A stretch of 36,395 nucleotides of DNA from Pseudomonas sp. TH10 (GCF_016651255.1 NZ_JAEKEG010000051.1:1-36395), one strand, 5' to 3'; shown: positions 16,306 to 25,548, counted from the stretch's first letter. The notes: a model not told the origin generated them from the letters alone. Numbers and translations: made by a program.

Positions 16306-17175
16306 ATGGACCGCGTGCGAAATTTACTGGAACAGATCCAGAGTCGCCTTGAAGACCTGAACAAGGCCGAACGCAAAGTCGCCGAGGTGATCCTGCTCAA
16401 CCCGCAGCAGGCCACCCGCTTCAGCATCGCCGCCCTCGCCCAGGCCGCGTCGGTGAGCGAACCGACGGTCAATCGTTTCTGCCGTTCATTCGGTGTCAGC
16501 GGTTATCCCGAGCTCAAGCTGCAACTGGCGCAGAGCCTGGCCAGCGGCGCGGCGTATGTCAGCCGTGCGGTGGAAGCCGATGACAATCCCGAGGCGTACA
16601 CGCAAAAGATTTTCGGCAGCGCCATCGCATCCCTGGACAGTGCTTGCCAGGCGCTGGACCCGAACCTGATCAGCCGCGCCGTCGACCTGTTGATTCAGGC
16701 GCGGCAGATCCACTTCTTCGGCCTCGGCGCTTCTGCACCGGTGGCGCTGGATGCGCAGCACAAATTCTTCCGCTTCAACCTTGCGGTCACGGCGCACGCC
16801 GATGTGTTGATGCAGCGGATGATTGCTTCGGTGGCGCACACCGGTGAACTGTTCGTGATCATTTCCTACACAGGCCGCACCCGTGAGCTGGTCGAGGTTG
16901 CGCGCATTGCTCGCGAGAACGGCGCTTCGGTGTTGGGTTTGACGGCGGAGAACTCGCCGCTGGCCAAGGCCAGTACCTTGAGCCTGAACATTCCGCTGCC
17001 GGAAGACACCGACATCTATATGCCGATGACCTCGCGGATCATTCAGTTGACGGTGCTGGATGTGCTGGCGACGGGGATGACGCTGCGTCGCGGGGTGGAT
17101 TTCCAGCCGCATCTGCGCAAGATCAAAGAGAGCTTGAACGCCAGCCGGTATCCGGTGGGTGACGAGTTTAACTAA
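16306..17175 (+). CDS. hexR: HexR, RpiR-family repressor of glucose catabolism
   Basis: The 289-residue regulator has an N-terminal RpiR helix-turn-helix (about 38-75: [20 protein letters not shown] then [14 protein letters not shown]) and a C-terminal SIS sugar-phosphate-binding domain (about 125-255), including [20 protein letters not shown] and [12 protein letters not shown]. In Pseudomonas, HexR represses zwf-pgl-eda, edd-glk-gtrRS and gap, and is released by KDPG. AGGA precedes the ATG. It is divergent from zwf, sharing a 217-base regulatory region. Confidence 0.96.
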   Translation: MDRVRNLLEQIQSRLEDLNKAERKVAEVILLNPQQATRFSIAALAQAASVSEPTVNRFCRSFGVSGYPELKLQLAQSLASGAAYVSRAVEADDNPEAYTQKIFGSAIASLDSACQALDPNLISRAVDLLIQARQIHFFGLGASAPVALDAQHKFFRFNLAVTAHADVLMQRMIASVAHTGELFVIISYTGRTRELVEVARIARENGASVLGLTAENSPLAKASTLSLNIPLPEDTDIYMPMTSRIIQLTVLDVLATGMTLRRGVDFQPHLRKIKESLNASRYPVGDEFN

Positions 17176-17200
17176 GCCCAACATCGGTGTTGCCTGGTCG

Positions 17201-17302
17201 GGCCTCATCGCGGGCAAGCCCGCTCCCACAGAGATCGTCAGTAAGCATGGATTTGTGTGCTTCGCAGATCCTTGTGGGAGCGGGCTTGCCCGCGATGAGG
17301 CC
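17201..17302. repeat. REP-type inverted pair, family C (copy 1)
   Basis: Arms containing GTGGGAGCGGGCTTGCCCGC face each other with perfect 30-base complementarity (17201-17230 and 17273-17302). It lies between the convergent hexR and mutarotase genes. Confidence 0.9.
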
Positions 17303-17326
17303 AGCCGCAACACCACCCATTCCGAT

Positions 17327-18175
17327 CTAAGCACCCACCCGCGCCTGCAAACTCAAATTCGCCCGCTCTCCCGGCGCCAGTCCCCGCCCACCGCCACTCG
17401 CCGCCTCGACACAGACGAATTCAGACATTTCGTTCCAGCTCACTCCCAGCAACGGCCGCGTCCCCGGGTGCCAGACCACGGTGTTTGCGTCATCCCCGGT
17501 ATCGATGCACAACTGCCGCTGCCAGACAGGGTCCTTGAGCTGTAATTCGCCCTCGTGCTGGAACACGCGCTGGCAGCCACCATCCACCCGCAGTTCGCCT
17601 TCCTGCTGGCATGCCTGGCGGTTCAACTGGTCGTAACCTTGCACCCCATCGAGCCCAGACAGCGCTACCTCACCCACGTCGCCAATACGCCAGTAGGCAT
17701 GCAAAGCCTGACTCAACTGACACGGCAGGCTGTCCTGGTGCTCAGTCGCCAGGCGCAGGTCCAGGCGCTCGCCAAGGTGTGCGTGCAGGTCGACCTGCCA
17801 GTCGCACAGCTGCAATTGCCAATGCAGGCGCACGCCGTCATCGGCGCTGCTGCTGTCGAGCAACTTCCAGTCGAGCAGTCGTGCCCAGCCATGCGACGGC
17901 CACGCGTTTTCGCTGGGATGACGGCCATACCACGGCCAGCAAACCGGCACCCCGCCGCGGATCGCACCGACATGCGGCCACTTTGCCGCACACCACAACC
18001 ACGGCTTTTGCCCACGCGGCTGAAAGTGCAGCAACTGCGCACCCTGACGACTGAACACCGCCTGACACAGCGGATGATCGATCACCAACACGTCGCGCAT
18101 CTGATAGCGCTCCCAGGCGAACACCGGTTGTTCGCGCAGGGATTTGAAGAAGCGTTGTAGCGGATGCTCATGCAT
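17327..18175 (-). CDS. D-hexose-6-phosphate mutarotase (YeaD-like)
   Basis: The 282-residue protein belongs to the galactose-mutarotase-like aldose-1-epimerase superfamily, YeaD branch. Branch features are AIRGGVPVCWPWYG (71-84), PSHGWAR with H95, catalytic H159 in QALHAYW, and E257 in EFVCVEAAS. It would interconvert alpha and beta glucose-6-phosphate, supplying the beta anomer for Zwf. It has no signal peptide and is cytoplasmic. AGGA precedes the ATG. It lies downstream of oprB beyond a terminator, so it has either its own promoter in 18176-18228 or read-through transcription. Confidence 0.88.
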   Translation of the reverse strand: MHEHPLQRFFKSLREQPVFAWERYQMRDVLVIDHPLCQAVFSRQGAQLLHFQPRGQKPWLWCAAKWPHVGAIRGGVPVCWPWYGRHPSENAWPSHGWARLLDWKLLDSSSADDGVRLHWQLQLCDWQVDLHAHLGERLDLRLATEHQDSLPCQLSQALHAYWRIGDVGEVALSGLDGVQGYDQLNRQACQQEGELRVDGGCQRVFQHEGELQLKDPVWQRQLCIDTGDDANTVVWHPGTRPLLGVSWNEMSEFVCVEAASGGGRGLAPGERANLSLQARVGA

Positions 18176-18221
18176 TTGCCACGGTCCTGAAAATCATCTG
18201 TTACCGGGAAGTGCTCGCCCC

Positions 18222-18250
18222 AAAAAAAGCGGACAGCCTTGGCTGTCCGC
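18222..18250 (-). terminator. Rho-independent terminator after oprB
   Basis: On the minus strand a perfect GCGGACAGCC / GGCTGTCCGC stem is followed by seven T's, 39 bases after the oprB stop. Confidence 0.9.
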
Positions 18251-18288
18251 AAATATGCGCACATAGAGAGGAGCTTATCGCAGACGCG

Positions 18289-19635
18289 TTAGAACACCGA
18301 CTGAATTTTCAGGCCAGCGACCAATGCGTTGTCCACTGCATCCACACCGCCCGGGTGAGTGATGTATTGCAGGTTAGGACGTACGGTCAGCCAGTTGGTG
18401 ACGTGGAAGCCGTAGTTGATCTCGTAGTTGTATTCGGTTTCACGAATCGGCGAGAACACCGGGTTGTCGTAGTCCGAAACACCGTTGGAAACGTTAAGCA
18501 ACTCGGCGTTTTTCTTCACGTCGTCGTTGACGTGGATACGCGCCGCGCCGATACCGACGTCATCCTTGGGGCGCGCGTTGAACGGGCCTTTGTAGACCAG
18601 CATCAGGTTCTGATAGTTGTCCACGACGTTGGTGTCCTTGTCATGGAAGGTGGCGTTGGCCGCGATGCTCAGGCCACGGCTCTTGTCGCCATTGTGGTCG
18701 GTGAGCTGTTGCTGGGCCACGAACCAGTAGCCGGACTTGCTGCTGTGGCTGCGGTACGCATCACCGCTGACGGCCGCGTCGTTGCCGTTGGCGTCTTCAC
18801 GAACGTCGTCGGCCTTGGCGGTGCTTTTGTAGTAACCGACGCGGTACTCGCCCGGCAGGCTGTTGACGTTTGGCGACCACACCAACTCGACTGGAATGAT
18901 GGTGCCCTTGGTGCCGCTGCCGCTGAGCTTGAAGCCGTTGCCGGTTTCCAGTTGCGACGGGTTCTGGTTGTACGCGCCGATCTGCGCGTAAAGCTCGTCG
19001 TTGATGTTGTACTTCACGCGGATCGCCGCCTGGCTGACCGGCCAGTTGTACCAGATGCCGCCCACCCAGTTACCCACTTGCGAGCCGCAGAACGCCAGGT
19101 TCTGGAAGTCGCACGGGAAGGTGTTGAAGTCTTCGCCTTCGCCGAAGTAACCGGCCTTGACGTCCAGGGCGCCATCGAAATACTTCTGCTTGACCCACAA
19201 TTGCGTCAGGCGCCAGGTCTGACCCCGGCCCCAGACTTCCTGGGAAGAACTGAAGGTGCCAGCCCGTGGATCGCCGATGCGATCGTTGGAGATGTTCTTG
19301 CCGCTACGCTCGGTGATCGCCAGTTTGAACTCGGCGTCTTTCCAGCCGAAGATCTTTTCCAGGTCCAGTTGCGCCCCCAGGGCAAACTGGTCGCTGTAGC
19401 GCGCCGTGGTGTCATCGTTGTAACCGCCCTTGAGGTTGGAGCCGACTTCGCCCACGTACTCCAGCGTGAAATCGTAGCCCGCCTCGATCAGCTTGGTCCG
19501 CTCACCACCCCAGTCGCCCGTCATCCACTTCGACTCGGGGCTGAACGCTTCAGCGGCGTGCACGGTGCCAGCCAGGCTCATCGCCGCAATCGCTGACAAT
19601 TGGCAGATCAGCTGAGCGTTGTTCTTCTTTTTCAT
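18289..19635 (-). CDS. oprB: Carbohydrate-selective outer-membrane porin OprB
   Basis: The 448-residue protein starts MKKKNNAQLICQLSAIAAMS, a signal peptide cleaved after VHA (about residue 27). The mature part is a 16-stranded beta-barrel of the OprB family, with KWMTGDWGGERTKLIEAGYDF at the N-terminus, RLTQLWVKQKYFDGALDVKAGYF and a C-terminal strand ending in Phe (LKIQSVF), the Bam signal. It lets glucose cross the outer membrane. It is the last gene of the gtsABCD-oprB operon. The leader carries AACAATAA (19652-19659), an Hfq/Crc-type motif, next to the GAGG ribosome site. Confidence 0.95.
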   Translation of the reverse strand: MKKKNNAQLICQLSAIAAMSLAGTVHAAEAFSPESKWMTGDWGGERTKLIEAGYDFTLEYVGEVGSNLKGGYNDDTTARYSDQFALGAQLDLEKIFGWKDAEFKLAITERSGKNISNDRIGDPRAGTFSSSQEVWGRGQTWRLTQLWVKQKYFDGALDVKAGYFGEGEDFNTFPCDFQNLAFCGSQVGNWVGGIWYNWPVSQAAIRVKYNINDELYAQIGAYNQNPSQLETGNGFKLSGSGTKGTIIPVELVWSPNVNSLPGEYRVGYYKSTAKADDVREDANGNDAAVSGDAYRSHSSKSGYWFVAQQQLTDHNGDKSRGLSIAANATFHDKDTNVVDNYQNLMLVYKGPFNARPKDDVGIGAARIHVNDDVKKNAELLNVSNGVSDYDNPVFSPIRETEYNYEINYGFHVTNWLTVRPNLQYITHPGGVDAVDNALVAGLKIQSVF

Positions 19636-19651
19636 CCCTACATCCTCGTCT

Positions 19652-19659
19652 TTATTGTT
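19652..19659 (-). promoter_or_regulatory. Hfq/Crc-type AANAANAA motif before oprB
   Basis: AACAATAA on the minus strand lies just upstream of the oprB ribosome site. Confidence 0.45.
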
Positions 19660-19705
19660 ATTAACTGTTTTTATCTAACGCGGTTTACACATCCTCGTTC
19701 CTGCA

Positions 19706-20866
19706 TCAGCGACCCTTGAACTGGGCGACGTTGGCGCTGTGGGCTTCGGCTTTTGGTTGGCCGGCAGTGCCGAGGCGCTCACCGGTATTGGCATCAAACA
19801 ACAACACTTTCGACGGATCGAATTGCAGGGTCAGGGTCTCGCCGACATTCGGCGCGACGTCCGGCGCCAGGCGGCAGCACACCTTGGTGTCGTTGAGGTT
19901 GACGAACACCAGGGTGTCGGGGCCGGTCGGTTCGGTGACCTGGACCTCCGCGCGAATGGTCGGCAGCCCGTTCGGCTCGTTGCCCGCCAGGACGATCTGT
20001 TCCGGGCGCAGGCCGAGGATCACTTCGCGATCTTCAAGCCCGGCGTCCTGCATGCTCATCGGCAGTTCACAACGCGCCTGACCGCTGTCGAGCAGCGCCA
20101 GCAGACGACCGTCCTTGCGTTGCAGACGCAGCGGAATGAAGTTCATCGGCGGCGAACCGATGAAGCTCGCCACGAACAGGTTGGCCGGGTCGTTGTAGAT
20201 CTCTTTCGGCGTACCGAACTGCTGAATGATGCCGTCCTTCATCACCGCCACTTTGTCGCCCAGGGTCATCGCTTCGATCTGGTCGTGGGTCACGTAGACC
20301 GTGGTGGTTTTCAGGCGCTGGTGCATCAGTTTCATTTCGGTACGCATCTCGACGCGCAGCTTGGCGTCGAGGTTGGACAGCGGTTCGTCGAACAGATAGA
20401 TCTTTGGACGACGCGCCAGGGCCCGGCCCATGGCCACGCGCTGTTGCTGACCACCGGAGAGCTGACCCGGTTTACGGTTCAGCAAATGTTCGATCTGCAG
20501 CAGCTTGGCGACACGCGCGACTTCTTCGTCGATCGCCGACTGGGCCATTTTGCGAATCTTCAGACCGAACTCGATGTTCTCGCGCACGCTCATGGTCGGG
20601 TACAGCGCGTAGGACTGGAACACCATGGCGATGTCGCGATCTTTCGGGCTCATGCCGCTGACGTCCTGGTCACCGATCATGATCGCGCCGCCAGTGATGG
20701 TTTCCAGACCGGCGATGCAGTTCATCAACGTCGATTTGCCGCAGCCCGACGGGCCGACGAGGATCAGGAATTCGCCTTCCTTGATCGACAGTTCGATGTT
20801 CTTCAGGGTGTCCGGCAGGCCGGCACCGTAGGTCTTGTTTACGTTGCGAAGTTCGAGCGTTGCCAT
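19706..20866 (-). CDS. gtsD: Glucose ABC transporter ATP-binding protein GtsD
   Basis: The 386-residue ATPase of the MalK/UgpC subfamily has Walker A GPSGCGKST (38-46), signature LSGGQQQR (136-143), Walker B IYLFDEP (156-162) and the switch histidine in YVTHDQ. A C-terminal TOBE/OB regulatory region (about 240-386) follows. It powers glucose import with GtsABC. It begins 2 bases after gtsC ends. Confidence 0.95.
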   Translation of the reverse strand: MATLELRNVNKTYGAGLPDTLKNIELSIKEGEFLILVGPSGCGKSTLMNCIAGLETITGGAIMIGDQDVSGMSPKDRDIAMVFQSYALYPTMSVRENIEFGLKIRKMAQSAIDEEVARVAKLLQIEHLLNRKPGQLSGGQQQRVAMGRALARRPKIYLFDEPLSNLDAKLRVEMRTEMKLMHQRLKTTTVYVTHDQIEAMTLGDKVAVMKDGIIQQFGTPKEIYNDPANLFVASFIGSPPMNFIPLRLQRKDGRLLALLDSGQARCELPMSMQDAGLEDREVILGLRPEQIVLAGNEPNGLPTIRAEVQVTEPTGPDTLVFVNLNDTKVCCRLAPDVAPNVGETLTLQFDPSKVLLFDANTGERLGTAGQPKAEAHSANVAQFKGR

Positions 20867-20868
20867 GA

Positions 20869-21714
20869 TTACCCCTTGACCGCGCCGGCCGTCAGCCCGC
20901 GCACGAAATACTTGCCTGCGACCACATAGACCAGCAGGGTCGGCAGGCCGGCGATCATCGCCGCTGCCATATCAACGTTGTATTCCTTGGCGCCGGTGCT
21001 GGTGTTGACCAGGTTGTTCAGCGCCACCGTGATCGGTTGCGAATCACCGCTGGAGAACACCACACCGAACAGGAAGTCGTTCCAGATCTGGGTGAACTGC
21101 CAGATCAGGCAGACCATGATGATCGGCGTCGACATCGGCAGAATGATCCGCCGGAAAATCGTGAAGAAACCCGCGCCATCAAGGCGTGCGGCTTTCACCA
21201 GCGCATCCGGGATGCTCACGTAGTAGTTACGGAAGAACAGCGTAGTAAACGCCAGACCGTACACCACGTGGATAAACACCAGGCCGGTGGTGGTGCTCGC
21301 CAGGCCCATTTTGCCGAGGGTGAACGAGGCCGGCAGCAGCACGGTCTGGAACGGCAGGAAGCAGCCGAACAACAGCAGACCGAAGAACAGCTGCGAACCA
21401 CGGAAGCGCCAGAACGACAGCACATAACCGTTCAACGCGCCGATGGCGGTGGAGATGATCACGGCCGGAACGGTGATCTTGATCGAGTTCCAGAAGTAAC
21501 CGTCAACCGTGGCCCAGGCCTTGACCCAGCCGATGCCGCTGACCACGGTTGGCCAGCTCAGCAGGTTGCCGGTGCTGATGTCTTCCGGGGTTTTGAAGCT
21601 GGTCAGCAACATGACCACCAGCGGCACCAGATAAAGCAGCACGGCGAGGATCAGCACCGCGTAGATCGCGATGCGACTCAGGCTGATAGCAGGTTTGGCA
21701 GCGAGACTAGTCAT
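20869..21714 (-). CDS. gtsC: Glucose ABC transporter permease GtsC
   Basis: The 281-residue inner-membrane permease of the MalG type has six hydrophobic segments (the first is IAIYAVLILAVLLYLVPLVV) and the EAA loop DALVKAARLDGAGFFTIFRR that contacts the ATPase. It overlaps gtsB by 8 bases, consistent with coupled translation. Confidence 0.95.
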   Translation of the reverse strand: MTSLAAKPAISLSRIAIYAVLILAVLLYLVPLVVMLLTSFKTPEDISTGNLLSWPTVVSGIGWVKAWATVDGYFWNSIKITVPAVIISTAIGALNGYVLSFWRFRGSQLFFGLLLFGCFLPFQTVLLPASFTLGKMGLASTTTGLVFIHVVYGLAFTTLFFRNYYVSIPDALVKAARLDGAGFFTIFRRIILPMSTPIIMVCLIWQFTQIWNDFLFGVVFSSGDSQPITVALNNLVNTSTGAKEYNVDMAAAMIAGLPTLLVYVVAGKYFVRGLTAGAVKG

Positions 21715-22615
21715 TGCGCTTGGTCCTCAGCTCGGAATACAGGTAAGGCACGATGATCGCGAGGATCGCACCGAGCATCAGAATCGCACTGGCCGAGCCC
21801 ATGCCCATCTGGCCGCGACTGAAGGTGAAGGAATACATGAACATCGCTGGCAGGTCGGAGGAATAACCCGGACCACCGGCGGTCATCGCCGCGACCAGGT
21901 CGAAGCTCTTGATCGCGATATGCGCGAGGATCATTACCGCACTGAAGAACACCGGACGCAGGCTTGGCAGCACCACTTTCCAGTAGATCATCGGCATGCT
22001 CGCGCCATCGATCTGTGCAGCACGGATGATCGATTGATCAACGCCACGCAGGCCGGCAAGGAACATCGCCATGATGAAGCCCGATGCTTGCCAGACAGCG
22101 GCGATCACCAGGCAATAAACCACGCGATCAGGGTCGATCAGCCAGTCGAGACGGAAGCCTTCCCAGCCCCAGTCACGCAACAATTTGTCCAGGCCCATGC
22201 CCGGGTTGAGCAGCCATTTCCATGCGGTACCGGTGACGATCATCGAGAGCGCCATCGGGTACAGGTAAATGGTGCGGATAAAGCCTTCGCGACGGATGCG
22301 CTGGTCGAGGAACACCGCCAGCAGCACACCAATCACCAGCGTGATGCCGATGAACATGCCACCGAACACCGCGAGGTTTTTGCTCGCAACCCACCAGCGG
22401 TCGTTGTCCAGCAACCGGGTGTATTGCTGCAGGCCGACCCATTTGTAGCTCGGCATGAAGCTGGAGTTGGTGAAGGACAGGACGAATGTCCAGATGATGT
22501 AACCGTAGAAACCAACCAACACGATGAGCATGCTCGGCGCGAGTACCAACTTGGGTAACCAGCGTTGCAGCGCATCGAACGGTGAGGCTTTGCTGAAAAC
22601 CGCCACAGAGCTCAT
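21707..22615 (-). CDS. gtsB: Glucose ABC transporter permease GtsB
   Basis: The 302-residue MalF-type permease has about six membrane segments (first APSMLIVLVGFYGYIIWTFV) and the EAA motif IIRAAQIDGASMPMIYWKVV. It pairs with GtsC. It is separated from gtsA by 152 bases holding a REP pair, and the ribosome site is weak (GGA). Confidence 0.94.
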   Translation of the reverse strand: MSSVAVFSKASPFDALQRWLPKLVLAPSMLIVLVGFYGYIIWTFVLSFTNSSFMPSYKWVGLQQYTRLLDNDRWWVASKNLAVFGGMFIGITLVIGVLLAVFLDQRIRREGFIRTIYLYPMALSMIVTGTAWKWLLNPGMGLDKLLRDWGWEGFRLDWLIDPDRVVYCLVIAAVWQASGFIMAMFLAGLRGVDQSIIRAAQIDGASMPMIYWKVVLPSLRPVFFSAVMILAHIAIKSFDLVAAMTAGGPGYSSDLPAMFMYSFTFSRGQMGMGSASAILMLGAILAIIVPYLYSELRTKRND

Positions 22616-22660
22616 CGGGATAATCCAGGTTTAGATTTAAGGATCGGAGTGTGATCCCCC

Positions 22661-22743
22661 GTAGGAGCTGCCGCAGGCTGCGATCTTTTGATTTTGTTTT
22701 TTACAATCAAGATCAAAAGATCGCAGCCTGCGGCAGCTCCTAC
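22661..22743. repeat. REP-type inverted pair, family A, between gtsA and gtsB
   Basis: TAGGAGCTGCCGCAGGCTGC and its inverse flank a short AT-rich spacer; the arms match for about 30 bases. It lies inside the operon, between the binding-protein gene and the permease gene. Confidence 0.9.
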
Positions 22744-22767
22744 CAGGGGCTCACTCGCTGTCGGGGA

Positions 22768-24075
22768 TTACTGGGCCGCTTTGACAGCCGATGCCAGTTG
22801 GGCGCTGGCCTTGGCCGGGTCAGCGTCCTTGTCGTTCATGAAGTTGGTGACCACGTCGAAGATCGCGCCCTGCACGGCCAGGGAGGTGGCCATGTTGTGC
22901 GCCATGCTCGGTTGCAGGCCGCCGGTCTTCTCGTCAGCCAGGAAGTCCTTGGCTGCGGTCTGGGCGCAGGAATCGAAGCCCAGGGCGCTCATGTCGTTGA
23001 GCATGTCGGTGCGCACCGGGATCGAGCCTTTGTTCATGCTGAAGACTTTCTGGAAATCGGTACCCAGGGCGACCTTGGCCAGGTCTTGCTGAGCGGCGAT
23101 GTCGCCTTTGCGATCGGCCTTGAGCTTGAACACGGCCAGGGAATCGATGTTGTAGGTAAAGGCTTTTTCGGTGCCCGGAAACGGCACGCACTGGTAGTCC
23201 TTGCCGGCGACTTTCTTCGCCGCCGTCCATTCGCTTTTCGCCCAGTCGCCCATCATCTGCATGCCGGCCTTGCCGTTGATGACATCGGCGGCAGCGATGT
23301 TCCAGTCACGACCGGCGCGGTTCTGGTCCATGTAACCGGTGAGCTTTTTCAGCTCGGTAAAAGCCTTGGTCATTTCAGCGCCAGACAGGGTTTTCTGGTC
23401 CAGGTCTACCAGGGCTTTCTTGTAGCCGTCGGCGCCCATGGTCGAGAGCACCACGTCTTCGAATACCGTGCTGTCCTGCCAAGGCTGACCGCCGTGGGCC
23501 AGCGGAATGAAGCCCGCGGCTTTCAGCTTGTCGCCCGCAGCGTAGAATTCTTCGAGGGTGGTCGGGTTCTTGGTGATACCGGCTTTCTTGAAGACTTCCG
23601 GGTTGATCCACAGCCAGTTCACACGGTGAATGTTCACCGGCACGGCCACGTAATCACCGTCGTACTTCACGGTATCGGAGACTTTCTTGTCGAGCAGGCT
23701 GTCCCACTTCTCTTCTTTGGCAACGTCTTTCAGAACGTCGGTGTCGAGCAAGCCGGTGCTGCCCCATTCCTGAATGTCCGGGCCCTTGATCTGGGCAACG
23801 CCTGGCGGGTTACCGGCAACGGCACGGCTTTTCAGCACGGTCATGGCAGTCGCACCGCCACCACCGGCGACAGCGCCGTCTTTCCAGGTGAAACCGTCTT
23901 TTTCGACTTGGGCCTTGAGCACATCAACGGCAGCTTTTTCGCCACCAGACGTCCACCAGTGCACGACTTCGACCGAACCTTTGGATTCGGCAGCGGAAAC
24001 ACTGAGAGGCAGAATTGCGAGCGGGAACAGGGAGGCGACAGAAATGACAGTAGCGAGGCGAGAAATCGCATTCAT
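22768..24075 (-). CDS. gtsA: Glucose ABC transporter substrate-binding protein GtsA
   Basis: The 435-residue periplasmic protein starts [20 protein letters not shown]; the ATG is chosen because AAAGG precedes it and a signal peptide begins there (cleavage near SVSA-AESKG). It is a type 1 extracellular solute-binding protein ([20 protein letters not shown]; the WTSGGE segment matches sugar binders). It delivers glucose to GtsBC. It is the first gene of the operon, with a composite operator/promoter at 24159-24196 and an AACAACAA motif at 24092-24099 in the leader. Confidence 0.95.
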   Translation of the reverse strand: MNAISRLATVISVASLFPLAILPLSVSAAESKGSVEVVHWWTSGGEKAAVDVLKAQVEKDGFTWKDGAVAGGGGATAMTVLKSRAVAGNPPGVAQIKGPDIQEWGSTGLLDTDVLKDVAKEEKWDSLLDKKVSDTVKYDGDYVAVPVNIHRVNWLWINPEVFKKAGITKNPTTLEEFYAAGDKLKAAGFIPLAHGGQPWQDSTVFEDVVLSTMGADGYKKALVDLDQKTLSGAEMTKAFTELKKLTGYMDQNRAGRDWNIAAADVINGKAGMQMMGDWAKSEWTAAKKVAGKDYQCVPFPGTEKAFTYNIDSLAVFKLKADRKGDIAAQQDLAKVALGTDFQKVFSMNKGSIPVRTDMLNDMSALGFDSCAQTAAKDFLADEKTGGLQPSMAHNMATSLAVQGAIFDVVTNFMNDKDADPAKASAQLASAVKAAQ

Positions 24076-24091
24076 CTGAGATGTACCTTTC

Positions 24092-24099
24092 TTGTTGTT
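24092..24099 (-). promoter_or_regulatory. Hfq/Crc-type AANAANAA motif before gtsA
   Basis: AACAACAA on the minus strand lies just before the AAAGG ribosome site of gtsA. Confidence 0.45.
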
Positions 24100-24133
24100 A
24101 TGCATGCAAGTCTGGTGCTTGCGCTGCATGGAT

Positions 24134-24196
24134 TTTAAACAGGAGTCAGCCCTCGCAGGTAACGAAGGGACGCGCGAATGTCACCACATGGTTACA
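24134..24196 (-). promoter_or_regulatory. Composite operator and promoter of gtsABCD-oprB
   Basis: On the minus strand an inverted repeat TGTAAC-N6-GTGACA (24179-24196) is followed by CCCTTCGTTAC (24159-24169), whose TTACCT end can act as a -35, and TTTAAA (24134-24139) as a -10, 17 bases further on. The same layout precedes the AGE gene. The inverted repeat overlaps the AGE stop codon. The regulator is probably GtrR, by context. Confidence 0.55.
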
Positions 24197-25451
24197 CAGG
24201 ACTGCTCTGGGACACCCACCCCAGAGCGGTGGCCAGGCTCGGAGCCAGGGGCAGGCCGGGAATGAGGACGGCCTGCCAGGCGTGATACAGATCGGGTTTT
24301 CCGGGCCAGATATCGGCACTGGGAACGTTTTGCGGGTCCAGTTCGTGATGCCAGCTGCCCGCTTCGCGATCGATGAAGTGACGGTCACAGAATTCCCAGA
24401 ACAGCCGGTACCAGGCTTCGTACTGGCTGTCGCCGGTGCGCTTGAGCAATGCGCTGGCGGCGGCGCTGGCCTCGCAATGGGTCCAGTGCAGACGGTGCCG
24501 CACCACCGGGCGATTGCCCCAGTCGAGGGTGTAGACGATGCCCGGCAAACCATCGACGTCCCAGCCGTTGCGGCAGTTGTTCTCGAAGAGTTTTTGCGCG
24601 TCGGTGGCGAGCCAACCCGGCGTGAGCATACCCGCCTGCACCCGCGCTGCTTCGAGGTGCAGTAACAGCCGCGCCCACTCGAAACCATGGCCCGGGGTGG
24701 TGCCGTAAGGACGGAAACCGTCGGCGGGATTGTCATGGTTGTATTCGCGCAGCGGTTGCCAGTCGCGATCGAAATGCTCGATGACCATGTAACCGTTGGC
24801 GGCGGCGTGACCGTGAATCACCCGCTCGACGATACGTTGCGCACGCACCAGCCAGCGCGTGTCCTCGGTGACATCGGCCAGCGCGAGGAATGCCTCGGTC
24901 GCGTGCATGTTGCTGTTGGCGCCGCGATAGGCTTCTTCTTCGCTCCAGTCGCGGTTGAAGAATTCGCGCATGGCGCCCTCTTCTTCGCTCCAGAAACAGG
25001 TGTCGATGATGTCGATGGCGTCATCCAGCAATGCCTGTGCGCCGGGACGTTTGGCGACCACGGCCGAACTGGCGGCCAGGGCGACGAAGGCATGCAGATA
25101 GGCGTTTTTGCCGGTGTTGTCATCGCGGTGTTCGGCGACGGCGAACCAGCCACCATGCTCGGCATCGCGCATTGGGCCGCTGAGGGCCTTGACGCCATGG
25201 TCTACCAGCTCGGCAAAGCCCGGCAGGCCCTGGATGTGTAGCCATGGCAAAGCTGTGGGTCATGCGTGCGGTGTTCATGGTTTCGGCGCGGGCATTGGCC
25301 GGAAGGCGGCCCTTTCATCAAGGTTGCCGAAGCCCTCAGGCAGTCTGGAGGCTTTAGCGAACGCCAGCAGACGCAAGCCTTCGGCGGCCAGCCATTGCTG
25401 ATGCGCGTGGGCGTTCAGCCAGCTGCTGAAGGCAGGTTGGAAGGTGTGCAT
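24192..25451 (-). pseudogene. AGE-family sugar epimerase/isomerase, disrupted by two compensating indels
   Basis: The intact protein would have 419 residues. The N-terminus MHTFQPAFSSWLNAHAHQQW is read from an ATG at 25449-25451. The frame then loses one base near 25313-25315 (CTTT where CTTTT is expected) and regains one near 25239 (an extra T). Between them the family sequence continues in the other frame (GRLPANARAETMNTARMTHS), while the original frame has two stops. From about 25233 on, the frame gives HIQGLPGFAELVDHG..., with the AGE (alpha/alpha)6-barrel landmarks RDAEHGGWFA, NSNMHATEAFLAL and GHGFEWARLL. Close relatives are N-acylglucosamine 2-epimerase or D-mannose isomerase-like (YihS/ManI). 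A shorter product could start at an internal codon. A sequencing error is possible. Confidence 0.8.
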
Positions 25452-25463
25452 GGTGTGCCTTTT

Positions 25464-25471
25464 TTGTTGTT
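25464..25471 (-). promoter_or_regulatory. Hfq/Crc-type AANAANAA motif before the AGE gene
   Basis: AACAACAA on the minus strand precedes the AAAAAAGG ribosome site. The leader CATAACAACAARAAAGG is shared with gtsA. Confidence 0.45.
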
Positions 25472-25485
25472 ATGACTGGGGGCAG

Positions 25486-25548
25486 TCTAAACAACGGGGA
25501 GTGGCGGGCTTGTAACGAAGGGGTGGGTTATGTCACCACTTTGTGACA
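25486..25548 (-). promoter_or_regulatory. Composite operator and promoter of the AGE gene
   Basis: On the minus strand a perfect inverted repeat TGTCAC-N6-GTGACA (25531-25548) is followed by CCCTTCGTTAC (25512-25522), with a -35-like TTACAA and a -10-like TTTAGA (25486-25491). The layout copies that of gtsA. Confidence 0.55.

Noticed and set aside
16292..16308. GGAATTCCATATGG before hexR looks like joined EcoRI and NdeI cloning sites.
   Set aside because: The sequence on both sides is continuous Pseudomonas DNA with an intact divergent promoter region, and AGGA serves as a normal ribosome site. Chance is enough.
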